Shown: in pieces, positions 17,032 to 27,000 of the stretch
Layout of the letters: every line of letters starts with the position of its first letter
How positions within the stretch are numbered: position 1 is the first letter of the stretch
From: Sulfurimonas sp. RIFOXYB12_FULL_35_9
GTDB lineage: Bacteria > Campylobacterota > Campylobacteria > Campylobacterales > Sulfurimonadaceae
Direction of reading: 5' to 3'
NCBI GenBank assembly: GCA_001829715.1
Contig: MICC01000071.1
Location: 1-49,615, forward strand
DNA length: 49,615 bases
Notes under the pieces: generated by a model
What the model saw: only the letters and a program-made list of their open reading frames with translations
Database searches by the model: none
What the model was told of the DNA's origin: nothing
Program-made: the position numbers and the translations under genes

Positions 17032-18528
17032 TTGCGCCATATTTTCTTTCTGTTTTTATCTATAAATCTTTTTTCATCAACGCTTCATTTGGCAACGTCC
17101 GCAAATCCATCAAGGCTAAACCCTATTTTGGCTACCGATTCAAGCTCATCGGAAATAACCGGTTTTTTATTTAACGGACTTGTAAAGTATGATAAAGATC
17201 TCTCCACGATTATCGGTGATTTGGCAGAGGAGTTTTACTTTGAAGATGATACGACTCTGCTTTTTAAGATTAAAAAAAATGTAAAGTGGCATGACGGCAA
17301 ACCTTTTAGTGCAAAAGATGTTGTTTTTACGTATGAAGTGCTTATTTCTTCAAAAATCAGTTCTCCTTATAGCGCAAACTTTAGGTTTGTAAAAAGCGTT
17401 GAAGTTGTTGATGAACGCACGGTTAGAGTTAAATATAAAGAACCATATTTTAAAGCGCTTGAAACTTGGATGATGGGAATTTTGCCGCACCATATTCTAA
17501 AAGATGAGCAAAATTTAATGAACTCCTCTTTCAATACAAATCCTGTAGGAACGGGGGCATACAAACTTCATCAACTTGAGCACTCCAAAAATATAATACT
17601 TTCCGCATATGATGACTACTTTGAGGGTCGCGCAAAGATTGATACTATCTCTTTTCATGTCATAGCAGATCCGATGACACGTTTTTTGATGCTAAAATCA
17701 TCTGCTCTTGATGTCGGAAGCATAGAACCTATGCAGTATGAGAGACAGCTTGATGAGGGATTTTTTAAAAAATTTAATATTTATGAAAATATTTCCCAAT
17801 CATATACCTATCTCGGCTTTAATTTGCGGCTTGATAAGTTTAAAAATCCAAAGGTAAGAGAGGCTCTCTCTTTGGCGATTGATAGAGAAGAGCTTGTAAA
17901 AATCCTCTTTTTCAATCATGCAAAAGTATGCAGCGGACCTTTTCTTCCTGGGACAAAAGCGTTTAATAAAGATGTAAAAGTACCGCAGCAAAATATTCAA
18001 AAAGCAAAAGAGCTTTTAAAAGAAGCAGGCTATGATGAAAATAATCCTTTTACTTTTGAGATAGCCACATCCAATTCAAGCGAAATAAGACCATACGCTG
18101 CCCAGATCCTGCAGCATCAGCTAAAAAAAGCGGGCGTTATCGTCACTTTAAGAGTTATGGAGTGGCAGGCATTTTTAAATATGAGCGTATTCCCTCGTAA
18201 ATTTGACAGTGTTCTTCTTGGATGGGGGCTTTCTCCTACGCCTGATCCATACATGTTTTGGCATAGCCAAAGCGATAAAAAAGGAGGCTTTAATCTGGTG
18301 GGATACCATAATCCTCAAATGGATAAGATGATAGAAGAGTCCCAAAGTATGGTGGATGGCGAGAAGTTGTCAAATATTTGGAGAGAGATGTTTAAGATAA
18401 TAACGGATGACAATCCATACCTTTTTTTGTATATACCAAATTCCATAACAGCCATAAGCAAAGAGATAAAAAATGTTGAGCCAAGCCCTGCCGGTATTTG
18501 GCATAACTATATAGAATGGGAGAAATAA
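17032..18528 (+). CDS. Peptide ABC transporter substrate-binding protein (SBP family 5, DppA/OppA-like)
   Basis: 498-residue periplasmic binding protein. A signal peptide (residues 1 to about 18, FFLFLSINLFSSTLHLA) precedes the mature protein, which opens with the family pattern NPSRLNPILATDSSSSEITGFLFNGLVKYD. The motifs VKWHDGKPFSAKDVVFTYE, PVGTGAYKL and KVREALSLAIDREELV are typical of SBP_bac_5. It should bind oligopeptides, nickel complexes or similar small ligands. No permease or ATPase genes are adjacent, so the transporter lies elsewhere. No lipobox cysteine is visible, so it is soluble in the periplasm. Start TTG at 17032 is set by the signal peptide and an AAGAG site. Confidence 0.87.
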   Translation: MRHIFFLFLSINLFSSTLHLATSANPSRLNPILATDSSSSEITGFLFNGLVKYDKDLSTIIGDLAEEFYFEDDTTLLFKIKKNVKWHDGKPFSAKDVVFTYEVLISSKISSPYSANFRFVKSVEVVDERTVRVKYKEPYFKALETWMMGILPHHILKDEQNLMNSSFNTNPVGTGAYKLHQLEHSKNIILSAYDDYFEGRAKIDTISFHVIADPMTRFLMLKSSALDVGSIEPMQYERQLDEGFFKKFNIYENISQSYTYLGFNLRLDKFKNPKVREALSLAIDREELVKILFFNHAKVCSGPFLPGTKAFNKDVKVPQQNIQKAKELLKEAGYDENNPFTFEIATSNSSEIRPYAAQILQHQLKKAGVIVTLRVMEWQAFLNMSVFPRKFDSVLLGWGLSPTPDPYMFWHSQSDKKGGFNLVGYHNPQMDKMIEESQSMVDGEKLSNIWREMFKIITDDNPYLFLYIPNSITAISKEIKNVEPSPAGIWHNYIEWEK

Positions 18529-18529
18529 T

Positions 18530-19168
18530 TTGATAGTTTTATTTGATTTGGACGGTACGCTTATCGACTCTACGGAGGCGATACTGGAGTCTTTTCATCA
18601 CTCTTTGGATTTTCACAACTTTGCAAAACAAAAAGATGAAGATATAAAAGCTCTCATCGGGTATCCGCTTGATATTATGTTTGAAGAGTTAGGTGTAAAA
18701 AATGGCGTTGTTATGGAATATGTAGGAGTTTATAAAGAACATTACAGAAAAATTGCAAATAAAAAAACCACTCTTTTAGAGAATGCAAAAGAGGCGATTG
18801 AACTTGTGAGTAAATTTGCAACACTGGGAATAGTGACAACAAAAACGGCACTTTACTCAAGAGAGTTAATGGAGTATTTTGAGCTTATGCAATATTTTGA
18901 AGTTCTAATTGGCAGAGAAGATGTGCAAAACCCAAAACCTCATGCAGAACCCATACTTAAAGCTTTAGAAAAGCTAGATACCGAAAATAGGGAGATATGG
19001 ATGATTGGAGACACAAAATTAGATCTTATAGCTGCAAAAAATGCCAATGTAAATTCCATTGCTGTACTGAGCGGTTATGATGATGCTAAAACATTGAAAA
19101 AGTTTACGGATGTTATATTTAATGATGCCCTTGAAGCAGCCATTTATCTACAAACTAGGAAAAAATAA
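18530..19168 (+). CDS. HAD-family hydrolase, phosphoglycolate phosphatase-like
   Basis: 212-residue haloacid dehalogenase superfamily phosphatase. Motif I FDLDGTLIDST with nucleophile D6 and acid D8, motif II threonine in LGIVTTKT, the conserved lysine in NPKPHAEP, and motif III WMIGDTKLDLIAAKNAN are all present. The cap domain (about residues 15-85) is alpha-helical, as in Gph/PGP-type enzymes. The substrate cannot be fixed from sequence; phosphoglycolate is the commonest assignment. TTG start one base after the preceding stop, so it is in an operon with the binding protein gene. Confidence 0.8.
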   Translation: MIVLFDLDGTLIDSTEAILESFHHSLDFHNFAKQKDEDIKALIGYPLDIMFEELGVKNGVVMEYVGVYKEHYRKIANKKTTLLENAKEAIELVSKFATLGIVTTKTALYSRELMEYFELMQYFEVLIGREDVQNPKPHAEPILKALEKLDTENREIWMIGDTKLDLIAAKNANVNSIAVLSGYDDAKTLKKFTDVIFNDALEAAIYLQTRKK

Positions 19169-19291
19169 CACACTTTTATTTCTTATGAAAAAAGAGCCTG
19201 CTCTCAAGCTATATTTAAGAGCAACTTGTCTAAAATAACCGACTAAAATGGAATTAATGGTTCTTATATTTACTAAAAAGAAGGAGAGTTT

Positions 19292-19849
19292 ATGCTAGAA
19301 ATTAGATGGCATAGTCGTGCTGGACAAGGTGCTGTTACAGGTGCTAAAGGTTTGGCAGATGTTATTTCTACAACCGGTAAGCATGTACAAGCGTTTGCAT
19401 TTTACGGATCTGCAAAACGTGGAGCTGCAATGACAGCGTATAACCGTGTAGATGATAAAGTGATTATGAATCATGAAAAATATATGAAACCTGATTATGT
19501 TTTTGTTATTGACCCTGCGTTAGCAATTACTACTGATATTACAATAAATCATAAAGATAGTACTAAGTATATAATTACAACTCATATGAGCACTGAGGAG
19601 TTGATTAAGGCGCAGCCTAAACTCGAGGGAAAAGATGTTTATACTGTTGATTGTATAACAATTGCAAACGAGACTATCGGTCGTGCAATTCCAAATACGC
19701 CTATGCTTGGTGCATTTATGAAAGTTTCTCAAATGTATGACATTGAATTTTTTAAAGAGAGTATGAAGAGAGTTCTTGGAAAATTACCACAAAAGATAAT
19801 TGATGCAAATATGCTTGCAATTCAACGTGCTTTTGATGAAGTGAAATAA
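19292..19849 (+). CDS. porC: Pyruvate:ferredoxin oxidoreductase gamma subunit
   Basis: 185-residue gamma subunit of the four-subunit 2-oxoacid:ferredoxin oxidoreductase. EIRWHSRAGQGAVTGAKGLADV and the FAFYGSAKRGAAMTAYNRVDD segment are characteristic. It heads the order gamma-delta-alpha-beta, as in Helicobacter and Campylobacter porCDAB. The enzyme converts pyruvate and CoA to acetyl-CoA, CO2 and reduced ferredoxin (or flavodoxin), and runs in reverse in CO2-fixing relatives using the reductive TCA cycle. AAGGAGAG ribosome binding site. Substrate specificity (pyruvate rather than 2-oxoglutarate) is inferred from gene order. Confidence 0.92.
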   Translation: MLEIRWHSRAGQGAVTGAKGLADVISTTGKHVQAFAFYGSAKRGAAMTAYNRVDDKVIMNHEKYMKPDYVFVIDPALAITTDITINHKDSTKYIITTHMSTEELIKAQPKLEGKDVYTVDCITIANETIGRAIPNTPMLGAFMKVSQMYDIEFFKESMKRVLGKLPQKIIDANMLAIQRAFDEVK

Positions 19850-19856
19850 GGGATTA

Positions 19857-20255
19857 ATGATGACAAAAAAAGGGTGGGATGAGTTTGAAATAGGGGCTAT
19901 GCTTCGCACTTTCAACGGAAAAATAGATGATATTGCTGGAACTCAGCAGCAAGACCGTGACTATTCAGAGAATAGTTCATATACTGCCAGTGTAGCTGAC
20001 TGGAGACTTATTAAACCGATATTCAACAAAGATTATTGTATTGATTGTCAATTTTGCTGGGTATATTGTCCTGATGTATCAATTATATCAAGAGATAAAA
20101 AATTAATCGGTGTCGATATGGACCACTGTAAAGGTTGTGGTATTTGTGTTGAGGCTTGTCCTACAAACCCAAAATCACTGCTAATGTTCCCAGAGCAGGC
20201 AGATGAAGAGTCAGAGATTGCAAACTGGCCTAAAAAAGATGAGAAGGAAGCATAA
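19857..20255 (+). CDS. porD: Pyruvate:ferredoxin oxidoreductase delta subunit (2x[4Fe-4S] ferredoxin)
   Basis: 132 residues with two ferredoxin-type [4Fe-4S] motifs, CIDCQFCWVYCP and CKGCGICVEACP, in the C-terminal half. This subunit passes electrons from the TPP site to external ferredoxin. Two consecutive ATG codons occur at 19857 and 19860; an AAGGGA element just upstream serves either. The stop codon shares one base with the porA start (TAATG), so translation is coupled. Confidence 0.93.
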   Translation: MMTKKGWDEFEIGAMLRTFNGKIDDIAGTQQQDRDYSENSSYTASVADWRLIKPIFNKDYCIDCQFCWVYCPDVSIISRDKKLIGVDMDHCKGCGICVEACPTNPKSLLMFPEQADEESEIANWPKKDEKEA

Positions 20256-21478
20256 TGGCATTTGATAAAATGGAATTACAAAAGATAGAAGTATGGGATG
20301 GAAACCGTGCAGCTGCTCAGGCACTAAGACAAGCTCAAGTCGATGTTGTTGCAGCATATCCTATCACACCTTCAACACCTATAGTTGAGGGCTATGCAAA
20401 ATTTTTAGCAGACGGCTACATAGAGGGTGAGTTTGCAATGGTTGAATCAGAACATGCCGCAATGAGTGCATGTATCGGTGCTGCTGCGGCAGGCGGACGC
20501 GTTGCAACGGCAACTTCTTCTCAAGGTCTTGCTCTTATGTCAGAGACACTCTACCAAGCTTCAGGTATGAGACTTCCGATAATTTTAAATCTTGTAAACC
20601 GCGCACTTGCATCACCTCTTAACGTAAACGGAGACCACTCTGACATGTATATGATTCGTGACAGCGGTTGGATACAGTTTGATGCATTTTGTCCGCAAGA
20701 GAGTTATGACTTAAATCTTATAGCTTTTAGAGTGGCCGAAGACCATGATATCAGACTTCCTGCAATAGTAAATCAAGATGGGTTTATGACATCACATACT
20801 GCACAAGGTGTTCATACTCTAAGTGATGATGAAGCATATGCATTTGTCGGTGAGTATAAACCGATGAATGACATGCTAGACTTTGAACATCCTGTAACTC
20901 ATGGTGTTCAAACTGAAGAAGATTGGCATTTTGAACATAAAGCTCGTCAACATAACGATTTGATGGTAAAAGTTATACCAAAAATTAAAGAAGTGTTTGC
21001 TGATTTTGAAAAGCTTACAGGTCGTAAATATAACCTAGTAGAAAAATATGACATGGATGATGCAGATGTTTGCGTTGTTTGTATGGGAAGTTCGGTTGAA
21101 ACGGCTCGTGAAGTTGCCACTGAGATGAGAGCAAAAGGTATTAAAGCAGGTGTAGTTGGTTTTAGAGTATTTAGACCTATTCCATTCGCAGAGATAATAG
21201 ATGCACTTAAAGGCGTAAAAGCGATAGCGGCACTTGATCGTTCATCTCCAAATGGAGCTGCAGGGACACTCTTTAACGAGATTGCAGGGGCACTTTTTAA
21301 CACTGATACAAAAGCACTTCTTTCAGGATATGTTTATGGTTTAGGCGGTCGTGACCTTACTAAAGCACATTTAACAGCACTATTTAATGAATTACAAGCA
21401 AATGTAGATGCAGGTAAGGTAACTACACAATTACAGCAGTTTATCGGTGTTCGTGGACCGAAACTGGCATATTTATAA
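20255..21478 (+). CDS. porA: Pyruvate:ferredoxin oxidoreductase alpha subunit
   Basis: 407-residue alpha subunit. N-terminal DGNRAAAQALRQAQVDVVAAYPITPSTPIVEGYAKF and the EGEFAMVESEHAAMSACIGAAAAGGRVATATSSQGL segment are diagnostic; the C-terminal domain contains CMGSSVETAREVA and VVGFRVFRPIPF. Starts within the porD stop (TAATG) behind AGAAGGAAG. It forms the CoA/pyruvate-binding part of the catalytic core with PorB. Confidence 0.95.
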   Translation: MAFDKMELQKIEVWDGNRAAAQALRQAQVDVVAAYPITPSTPIVEGYAKFLADGYIEGEFAMVESEHAAMSACIGAAAAGGRVATATSSQGLALMSETLYQASGMRLPIILNLVNRALASPLNVNGDHSDMYMIRDSGWIQFDAFCPQESYDLNLIAFRVAEDHDIRLPAIVNQDGFMTSHTAQGVHTLSDDEAYAFVGEYKPMNDMLDFEHPVTHGVQTEEDWHFEHKARQHNDLMVKVIPKIKEVFADFEKLTGRKYNLVEKYDMDDADVCVVCMGSSVETAREVATEMRAKGIKAGVVGFRVFRPIPFAEIIDALKGVKAIAALDRSSPNGAAGTLFNEIAGALFNTDTKALLSGYVYGLGGRDLTKAHLTALFNELQANVDAGKVTTQLQQFIGVRGPKLAYL

Positions 21479-21488
21479 GGAGAAAACT

Positions 21489-22445
21489 GTGAGTGAAATA
21501 AAAAATATTAAAAACTTAAAAGAGTTTTCGACATCTGCAGACCGTTTTGAGGGTGCAAATCTTTTATGTCCTGGTTGTGCGCACTCGATTATTGTTCGTG
21601 AAGTGTTAAATGCAACAAATGATGACTTGATTTTATCGGCATCTACAGGATGTCTTGAGGTTTGTACAGCGGTTTATCCATACACTTCATGGGATGCTTC
21701 TTGGATTCATATCGGATTTGAAAATAGTTCAACTGCTGTTGCAGGTGCTGAGATTATGTATAAAGCTTTAAAGAAAAAAGGTCGTCTAAAACAACCTGAG
21801 CGTACTCCTAAGTTTGTCTCTTTCGCAGGAGACGGTGCATCGTATGATATCGGTTTTCAGTGGATTTCAGGGTGTATGGAACGTGGTCACAATATGATGC
21901 ACATTGTTCTTGACAACGAAGTATATGCTAACACGGGAGGACAGAGATCTTCATCCACTCCTATCGGTTCGTCTGCGACAACATCTCCAGAGGGCAAAAA
22001 AAGCTATGGAGAGAAGAGAAATAAAAAAGATATGATGGCTATTATGGCTGCTCATGGCATACCATATGTAGCTCAAGTTGCTCCAAATAAATGGAAAGAC
22101 ATGGTAAAGAAGATTCAACATGGTTTTGCGGTTGAGGGTCCTGTATTTATAAATGCAGTTTCCCCATGTACTACCGAGTGGAAATTTGATCCAAAAGATA
22201 CAATGAATATTGCTGATTTAGCAACTGACTCTTTAGTGTTTCCACTTTATGAAATCATAGACGGTCGTGAGTTAAACATCACTTATAGACCGAAAAATAT
22301 CGTTCCTGTTGAGGAGTATTTGGCTGCTCAAGGGCGTTTTAAACACCTTTTTAAAGATGAGTACAAGTACTTAATCAAAGAGTGGCAAGATAGAGTAGAT
22401 GAAAAATGGGCGTACTTACAACGCCGCGAAGAAGCGCGTATTTAA
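21489..22445 (+). CDS. porB: Pyruvate:ferredoxin oxidoreductase beta subunit (TPP-binding)
   Basis: 318-residue beta subunit carrying thiamine pyrophosphate. LLCPGCAHSIIVREVL and the SASTGCLEVCT segment include cluster cysteines, and the TPP-binding region runs from FAGDGASYDIGFQW to LDNEVYANTGGQRSSSTP (GDG...N pattern). I chose GTG at 21489, which follows an AAGGAG ribosome binding site at 21478-21483; the longer frame from 21447 would overlap porA by 32 bases and has no such site. Last gene of porCDAB. Confidence 0.95.
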   Translation: MSEIKNIKNLKEFSTSADRFEGANLLCPGCAHSIIVREVLNATNDDLILSASTGCLEVCTAVYPYTSWDASWIHIGFENSSTAVAGAEIMYKALKKKGRLKQPERTPKFVSFAGDGASYDIGFQWISGCMERGHNMMHIVLDNEVYANTGGQRSSSTPIGSSATTSPEGKKSYGEKRNKKDMMAIMAAHGIPYVAQVAPNKWKDMVKKIQHGFAVEGPVFINAVSPCTTEWKFDPKDTMNIADLATDSLVFPLYEIIDGRELNITYRPKNIVPVEEYLAAQGRFKHLFKDEYKYLIKEWQDRVDEKWAYLQRREEARI

Positions 22446-22474
22446 AAGCTTCTAGCTTCGGCGCGCTTTGCGCC

Positions 22475-22518
22475 TAACTCAGACACGGCATACTTCAGTA
22501 TAGCCTTAGTCTGAGTTA
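22475..22518 (+). terminator. Large hairpin after porB, possible terminator
   Basis: TAACTCAGAC at 22475-22484 pairs with GTCTGAGTTA at 22509-22518, with a second inner stem (GGCATAC with GTATAGCC). A smaller stem GGCGC/GCGCC precedes it at about 22460-22474. The structure lies 30 bases after the porB stop. There is no U tract, so it may act as a bidirectional block between the convergent porB and cheR genes. Confidence 0.45.
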
Positions 22519-22552
22519 AACACAAATCACACCAAATCTAAAACTTTCTTCC

Positions 22553-22668
22553 GTCATTCTGTGCTTAACATAGAATCTAATTTATTATTGAATTTTCTGA
22601 ACAAACATATATTACTTCACTATAATAACCGTCATTGCGAGTCTCTGCAAGAGGCGCGGCAATCTATA
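22553..22668. repeat. Two palindromic repeat-like units (GTCATTCTG... and GTCATTGCGAG...GCAATCT)
   Basis: GTCATTCTG...AGAATCT at about 22553-22578 and GTCATTGCGAG...GGCAATCT at 22631-22668 both begin GTCATT and end in a short inverted complement (ATTCT/AGAAT and ATTGC/GCAAT). The second has an inner CTCT/AGAG stem and is GC-rich relative to its surroundings. The pattern is like the dispersed CATTGCGAG...GCAATCT palindromes found in intergenic DNA of many bacteria. Confidence 0.5.
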
Positions 22669-22689
22669 TCTAAGAGCTTATTTTAAATC

Positions 22690-23466
22690 TTAAAACAGAT
22701 CCGCATGACCGAAAAATATCTCTTGATTTGGATTTTTTCTCAAACTCTCCAATATGTTTTTAGCTTTTATTTTTGTCTCTTTATCAAAATAGATAAGCAT
22801 ATTTCTTGAAAATATAAAGTCAAATTTTCCGATTGTTGCAAATGACGGATCAAATAGGTTGACGATTTTATAGCTTACATGTGACTTGACACTCTCTTTT
22901 AGTACATAAAGATTCTCTTTTTTTGTAAAATATTTATCAATTATTTGTTCGGATAAATTTCGTACATTTCTCTCTTTGTACTCGGCACACTTTGCTTTAT
23001 TGATAGCATCAGAGTTTATGTCAATTCCGGTTATATGAAAATTTAAGTACGGAACTCCTGCTTCAAGAAGGGCTATTGCAATCCCATAAGGCTCTTCACC
23101 GGTAGCAGAGGGGGCACATAAGATATCTACTCTTGCGTTTGAGGCTTTAACTGATTTTACTAAATCTTCAATCTGTTTAAACTCTCGGTAAAAAAATGTT
23201 TCGTTTGTTGTAAGAGTGTCAATGAGTTCTTGTTTTAATTTTTTATCAATTTCTATCTCTTGCAATAGTTTTTTAAATGAACTGATACCTCTTTGTTTGC
23301 AAAAAGTTGTTACTTTATTTTTTAAAATAGACTCTTGTTTGTCAAATGTAACGCCTGTTTCATTTTTAAAATATTTTGCAATCGGCAATACATCGCAGTA
23401 ATCTTCTATAAAATCCTCTTTTTTTTCTATCTCTGGCAACTTTTTTTTCTTAAAAAAATCAAACAT
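22690..23466 (-). CDS. cheR: Chemotaxis protein methyltransferase CheR
   Basis: 258-residue CheR. The N-terminal helical domain is followed by TTNETFFYREFKQIEDL (the TTxNETxFFRE-type family signature), the SAM-binding region VDILCAPSATGEEPYGIAIAL, GIDINSDAINKAK, and DFIFSRNMLIYFDKETK. It methylates glutamates on chemoreceptors using S-adenosylmethionine. The gene starts in the last base of cheB and is the third gene of a minus-strand operon with the GGDEF/EAL sensor and cheB. Confidence 0.93.
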   Translation of the reverse strand: MFDFFKKKKLPEIEKKEDFIEDYCDVLPIAKYFKNETGVTFDKQESILKNKVTTFCKQRGISSFKKLLQEIEIDKKLKQELIDTLTTNETFFYREFKQIEDLVKSVKASNARVDILCAPSATGEEPYGIAIALLEAGVPYLNFHITGIDINSDAINKAKCAEYKERNVRNLSEQIIDKYFTKKENLYVLKESVKSHVSYKIVNLFDPSFATIGKFDFIFSRNMLIYFDKETKIKAKNILESLRKNPNQEIFFGHADLF

Positions 23467-24038
23467 TAGCTACAAAACTCTTTTATTTTATTTTTTATCT
23501 CTTCTATGTCTAAAACTTCTATATTTGGTACATCTTTTCTTGCTCTGCTTGGCATACCGTCAACAATTGAACTTTGAGCATTTTGTGTGGCTGTTTTTGC
23601 ACCTGCAAGCGAGAGTTCTTTGCATCCCTCTACCCCATCATCACCGATACCTGTTAAGATAACAGCTAAGATTTTTATATTATTTGCAAAAGGTACAAAA
23701 GATTTAAATATTGCATTTATATCTGGGTTGTATCTATTCTCTTTTGATGCTTCAACGCTGAAGTATAGCTCATGTCCTCTTTGCATAGCAGAAGTTGTTC
23801 CTGTGCAGAAGTAAATGTTTGCAGTTTGAATCATCTCATTATGACATGCGAGAGTGAGTGGATTTACATCATATTTTTGAACTCTTTTAATAAAACTTGG
23901 AATAAATTCTGAAGCCATGTGTTGAGCAATGATGAGCGTCGTATCGTAAAGAGTAGGAAGAGCCGCAATTATTTTCTCTATTTGACCCGGGCCTCCTGTT
24001 GAAGCACCGATAAGAACTATTTTATTTATCACGTACAC
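23466..24038 (-). CDS. cheB: CheB-type protein-glutamate methylesterase lacking a receiver domain
   Basis: 190 residues, only the methylesterase domain. The catalytic triad is visible: S13 in IGASTGGPG, H40 in IIAQHMAS, and an aspartate (D133/D134) in LTGIGDDGVEG. Classical CheB carries an N-terminal receiver domain; its absence is known in Campylobacter and relatives, so the activity is not controlled by CheA phosphorylation in the usual way. It removes methyl groups added by the adjacent CheR. It overlaps the 3' end of the GGDEF/EAL gene by 17 bp and touches cheR by one base. Confidence 0.9.
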   Translation of the reverse strand: MYVINKIVLIGASTGGPGQIEKIIAALPTLYDTTLIIAQHMASEFIPSFIKRVQKYDVNPLTLACHNEMIQTANIYFCTGTTSAMQRGHELYFSVEASKENRYNPDINAIFKSFVPFANNIKILAVILTGIGDDGVEGCKELSLAGAKTATQNAQSSIVDGMPSRARKDVPNIEVLDIEEIKNKIKEFCS

Positions 24039-27000
24039 TCTCTAGCGGTTGCGAGAAGTAATAACCTTGAGAGTAGTCAATACCAAGGTCTTTTACAATC
24101 TTGAAGATTTCTTCATTTTCGACAAACTCGGCAATGGTTTTCATGCCAAGCTTTTTAGAGAACTCAACTATAGTAGAGACTACCACAAGGGCATTCTTGT
24201 CCTTATCAAGATTTTTAATTAAAGAGCCGTCAATCTTTAAAAAATCGGCTTTTAGTTTGATAAGATATTCAAAGTTGCTGTATCCGGTACCAAAATCATC
24301 GATTGCTATTTTACAGTTATACTTTTTTACCTGATTTATAAAGTGTATAACACCTTCAAAGTTCTCAATAGATTCAGATTCAACTATCTCAAAAACAACT
24401 CTTGAACCTATATTGTATCTTTCTAACATATTTAGTATATATTCAGACATTTGAATTTCAAGTATATCTTTGATAGATAGATTTATGGAGAACTCTACAT
24501 CTTTGTCTTTAAACATCTCAAATGATTGGCGTATTACAGCTCTAGTGATATCAAAGTATTGTCTAGTCTGCTTTGCAACTTCAAGGAAAAAGAACGGAGA
24601 GATGATTTTATCACCGTCTCTCATGCGTACTAAAGATTCATACTTCTCATAAACTAAATTAGAGTTATTTACAATCGGCTGATAGTAAGTGATGATATTA
24701 TCTTTTTTGATTGCATCGGAGAGTTTCTTCGCCCAGTGAATATTCTCTTCATACATTTTGTTAAGAGATTTTGACTCATCATATACTAAGTAGTCGGCAT
24801 TGCTTTTTTTTGCGATTTTAAGAGCCATGTTAGCACTTGAGAGTAGGTGCTCTTTATCTTCAAAAGAGATTCCGCAGCTGCATGATATAAGTATCTCTTC
24901 ATTTCGTACGCTAAATTTCTCTTTGATAAGATCAAGTATGCTTTTAACCTTTTCTACTAATGCCTCTTCTGAATAATTGGTAGCAAGAGTGATAAACTCA
25001 TCTCCTTGAAGTCTATAAAACTTGAAATTTTCATCATATGAGAGTTGATTGTATATTTTTTCTGCAATTGACTTGATAATCAAGTCACCGAATTCATGTC
25101 CGTAAAAATCATTGATTTGTCTAAAGTTGTCGATGTTAAAAATTGCCGCAGAGAGATTTTCAAGTTTTTGCATATCTTGGTTAAGCCTAAACCTGTTTCC
25201 ACATCCGGTCAGCGGATCTGTTTTTGCTTTTTTTTCAAACTCTTTTCTTTGTTCTATTATCTCTGTTATATCATACCGTATAGCCAAATATTCTACGATG
25301 TTGCCATCTAAATCTTTAATGGGAATTATTGTTGTTTTTGTCCAAAAATCTTTACCTTGTTTCGTTTTATTTTTAATAATGCCTTGCCATACATTTGCAC
25401 TTCCTATAGTTTCCCAAATGTTTTTATACATCTTCGTTGATGTCTCTGTAGAGCTTAAGACATGATGAGTTTTACCGATAATATCTCTCAATTCGTAACC
25501 GCTAATCTCTAAAAATTTATCGTTTGCATAAGTAATGATTCCGTTCTTATCAGTTCTTGAGAGAATGGTGCTCATGTCCATAGCTTTTTCATACTCTTTT
25601 GAGAGATGTATGGAGTAATCAAAATTTTTATTTGAGAGTTTGAGTTGATTTTCAAAATATTGCGTTATCTGCTTTTGTTGTGTTATATCTGTTCTGATAC
25701 CTATATACTCTACGATATTGCCGTCTCCGTCCATAATAGGATTTATGATAGCTTTCATCCAGTAGGATGAGCCGTTTTTATTGCGGTTTTTAACTTCACC
25801 GATCCACGGCTGTTTGAGATGTTTTATGGTATGCCACATATTTTTAAAGACATCTTTTTCCATATCAGGATGTCTTATAATGCTGTGAGGCTTTCCTAAA
25901 AGCTCCTCTTTCGAGTAACCGCTTATTTTGCAAAATTCATCGTTTACATAAGTGATAATGCCTTTAGCATTTGTTTTTGAGACGATGAAGCTTCTATCAA
26001 CGGTCTGTTTATATTGACCCAGAAGTGCATCCGAGAGTGAATACTTGTCTTCTAGAATATTTGCAGAGAAGAGAATCTGTCTTATGGTATAGACAACCAT
26101 AGTCGTAACGACCACACATGAAGCGATTAAAAAGAATATTAGAGATACCATTTTGTAAAAAACAGTATCTAATTTTTCATTTATAAGTTGATTTACTTTG
26201 TTAAAAAGCTCGTCTTCTGCTTTTTTTAGCAGATTGATGCTCTGTGTTGATTTTTCAAACCAGTAAGATGGCTCGACATAGAAATTTTTACTATTTTTAT
26301 TTGTTAAAGCAATATTTATCATTCTGTATGTTTCATCTACAGCTTCACCACCAAAAGTATTATTATAAAAATTTAGCATATCTTTTGGGACGATTATTTT
26401 GAAGTTTTCTATATCAACTTCAAATAATTTCTGATACTCTTTAACCGATATAAAAGTATCATCTAAAAATTTGTTTGTAATAAAAACATCCATTAATGTT
26501 GCTCTGGTTCGTCCCATGTTCTCCTTTGCAGAGGTAAGATAGGTATGCGCTTGGATGTAATTTCTATTCTCCTTGTCATTCATCATAGTAGGTATGATTT
26601 TTATAAAATCAAGAAGATAAGATATGTTTTTTGTATAGTAGTTTTTAGCATCTTTTACGGGTAAAGAAATTAAATGTGCATCGGCTCTTGACTTAATGTC
26701 TTTTAAAATATTTAAGATGTAGTTGTCGCTATTTTTGGTAATTTTTAAGAAAGTAATTTTTGCATTTTCGATTGCTTTGTTTGAATTTTCTCTTGCTGCC
26801 GTTAATTTTTCATCTTTTTCATTAAGATTGTCGCTGGCAATAAGTTCTGCCGTCAAACCTCTCTCAATCTGTAAAGAGTGAATGACTTTTGATATTGCTT
26901 CAGCCTCAAGAATGCGGTGTTTTGTAAGAGAAAGATTTTTTTTATTTTTATATAGTTCAAAAAGAACCATTGAAGAGAGAGCTATAACAAAAAGCAGAGG

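Noticed and set aside
20947..21303. 118-codon minus-strand frame inside porA
   Set aside because: Antisense to a well conserved gene, composition typical of a reverse-frame artefact.
21447..21488. Longer porB start at 21447
   Set aside because: Would overlap porA by 32 bases and has no ribosome binding site; GTG 21489 follows AAGGAG and matches the family N terminus.
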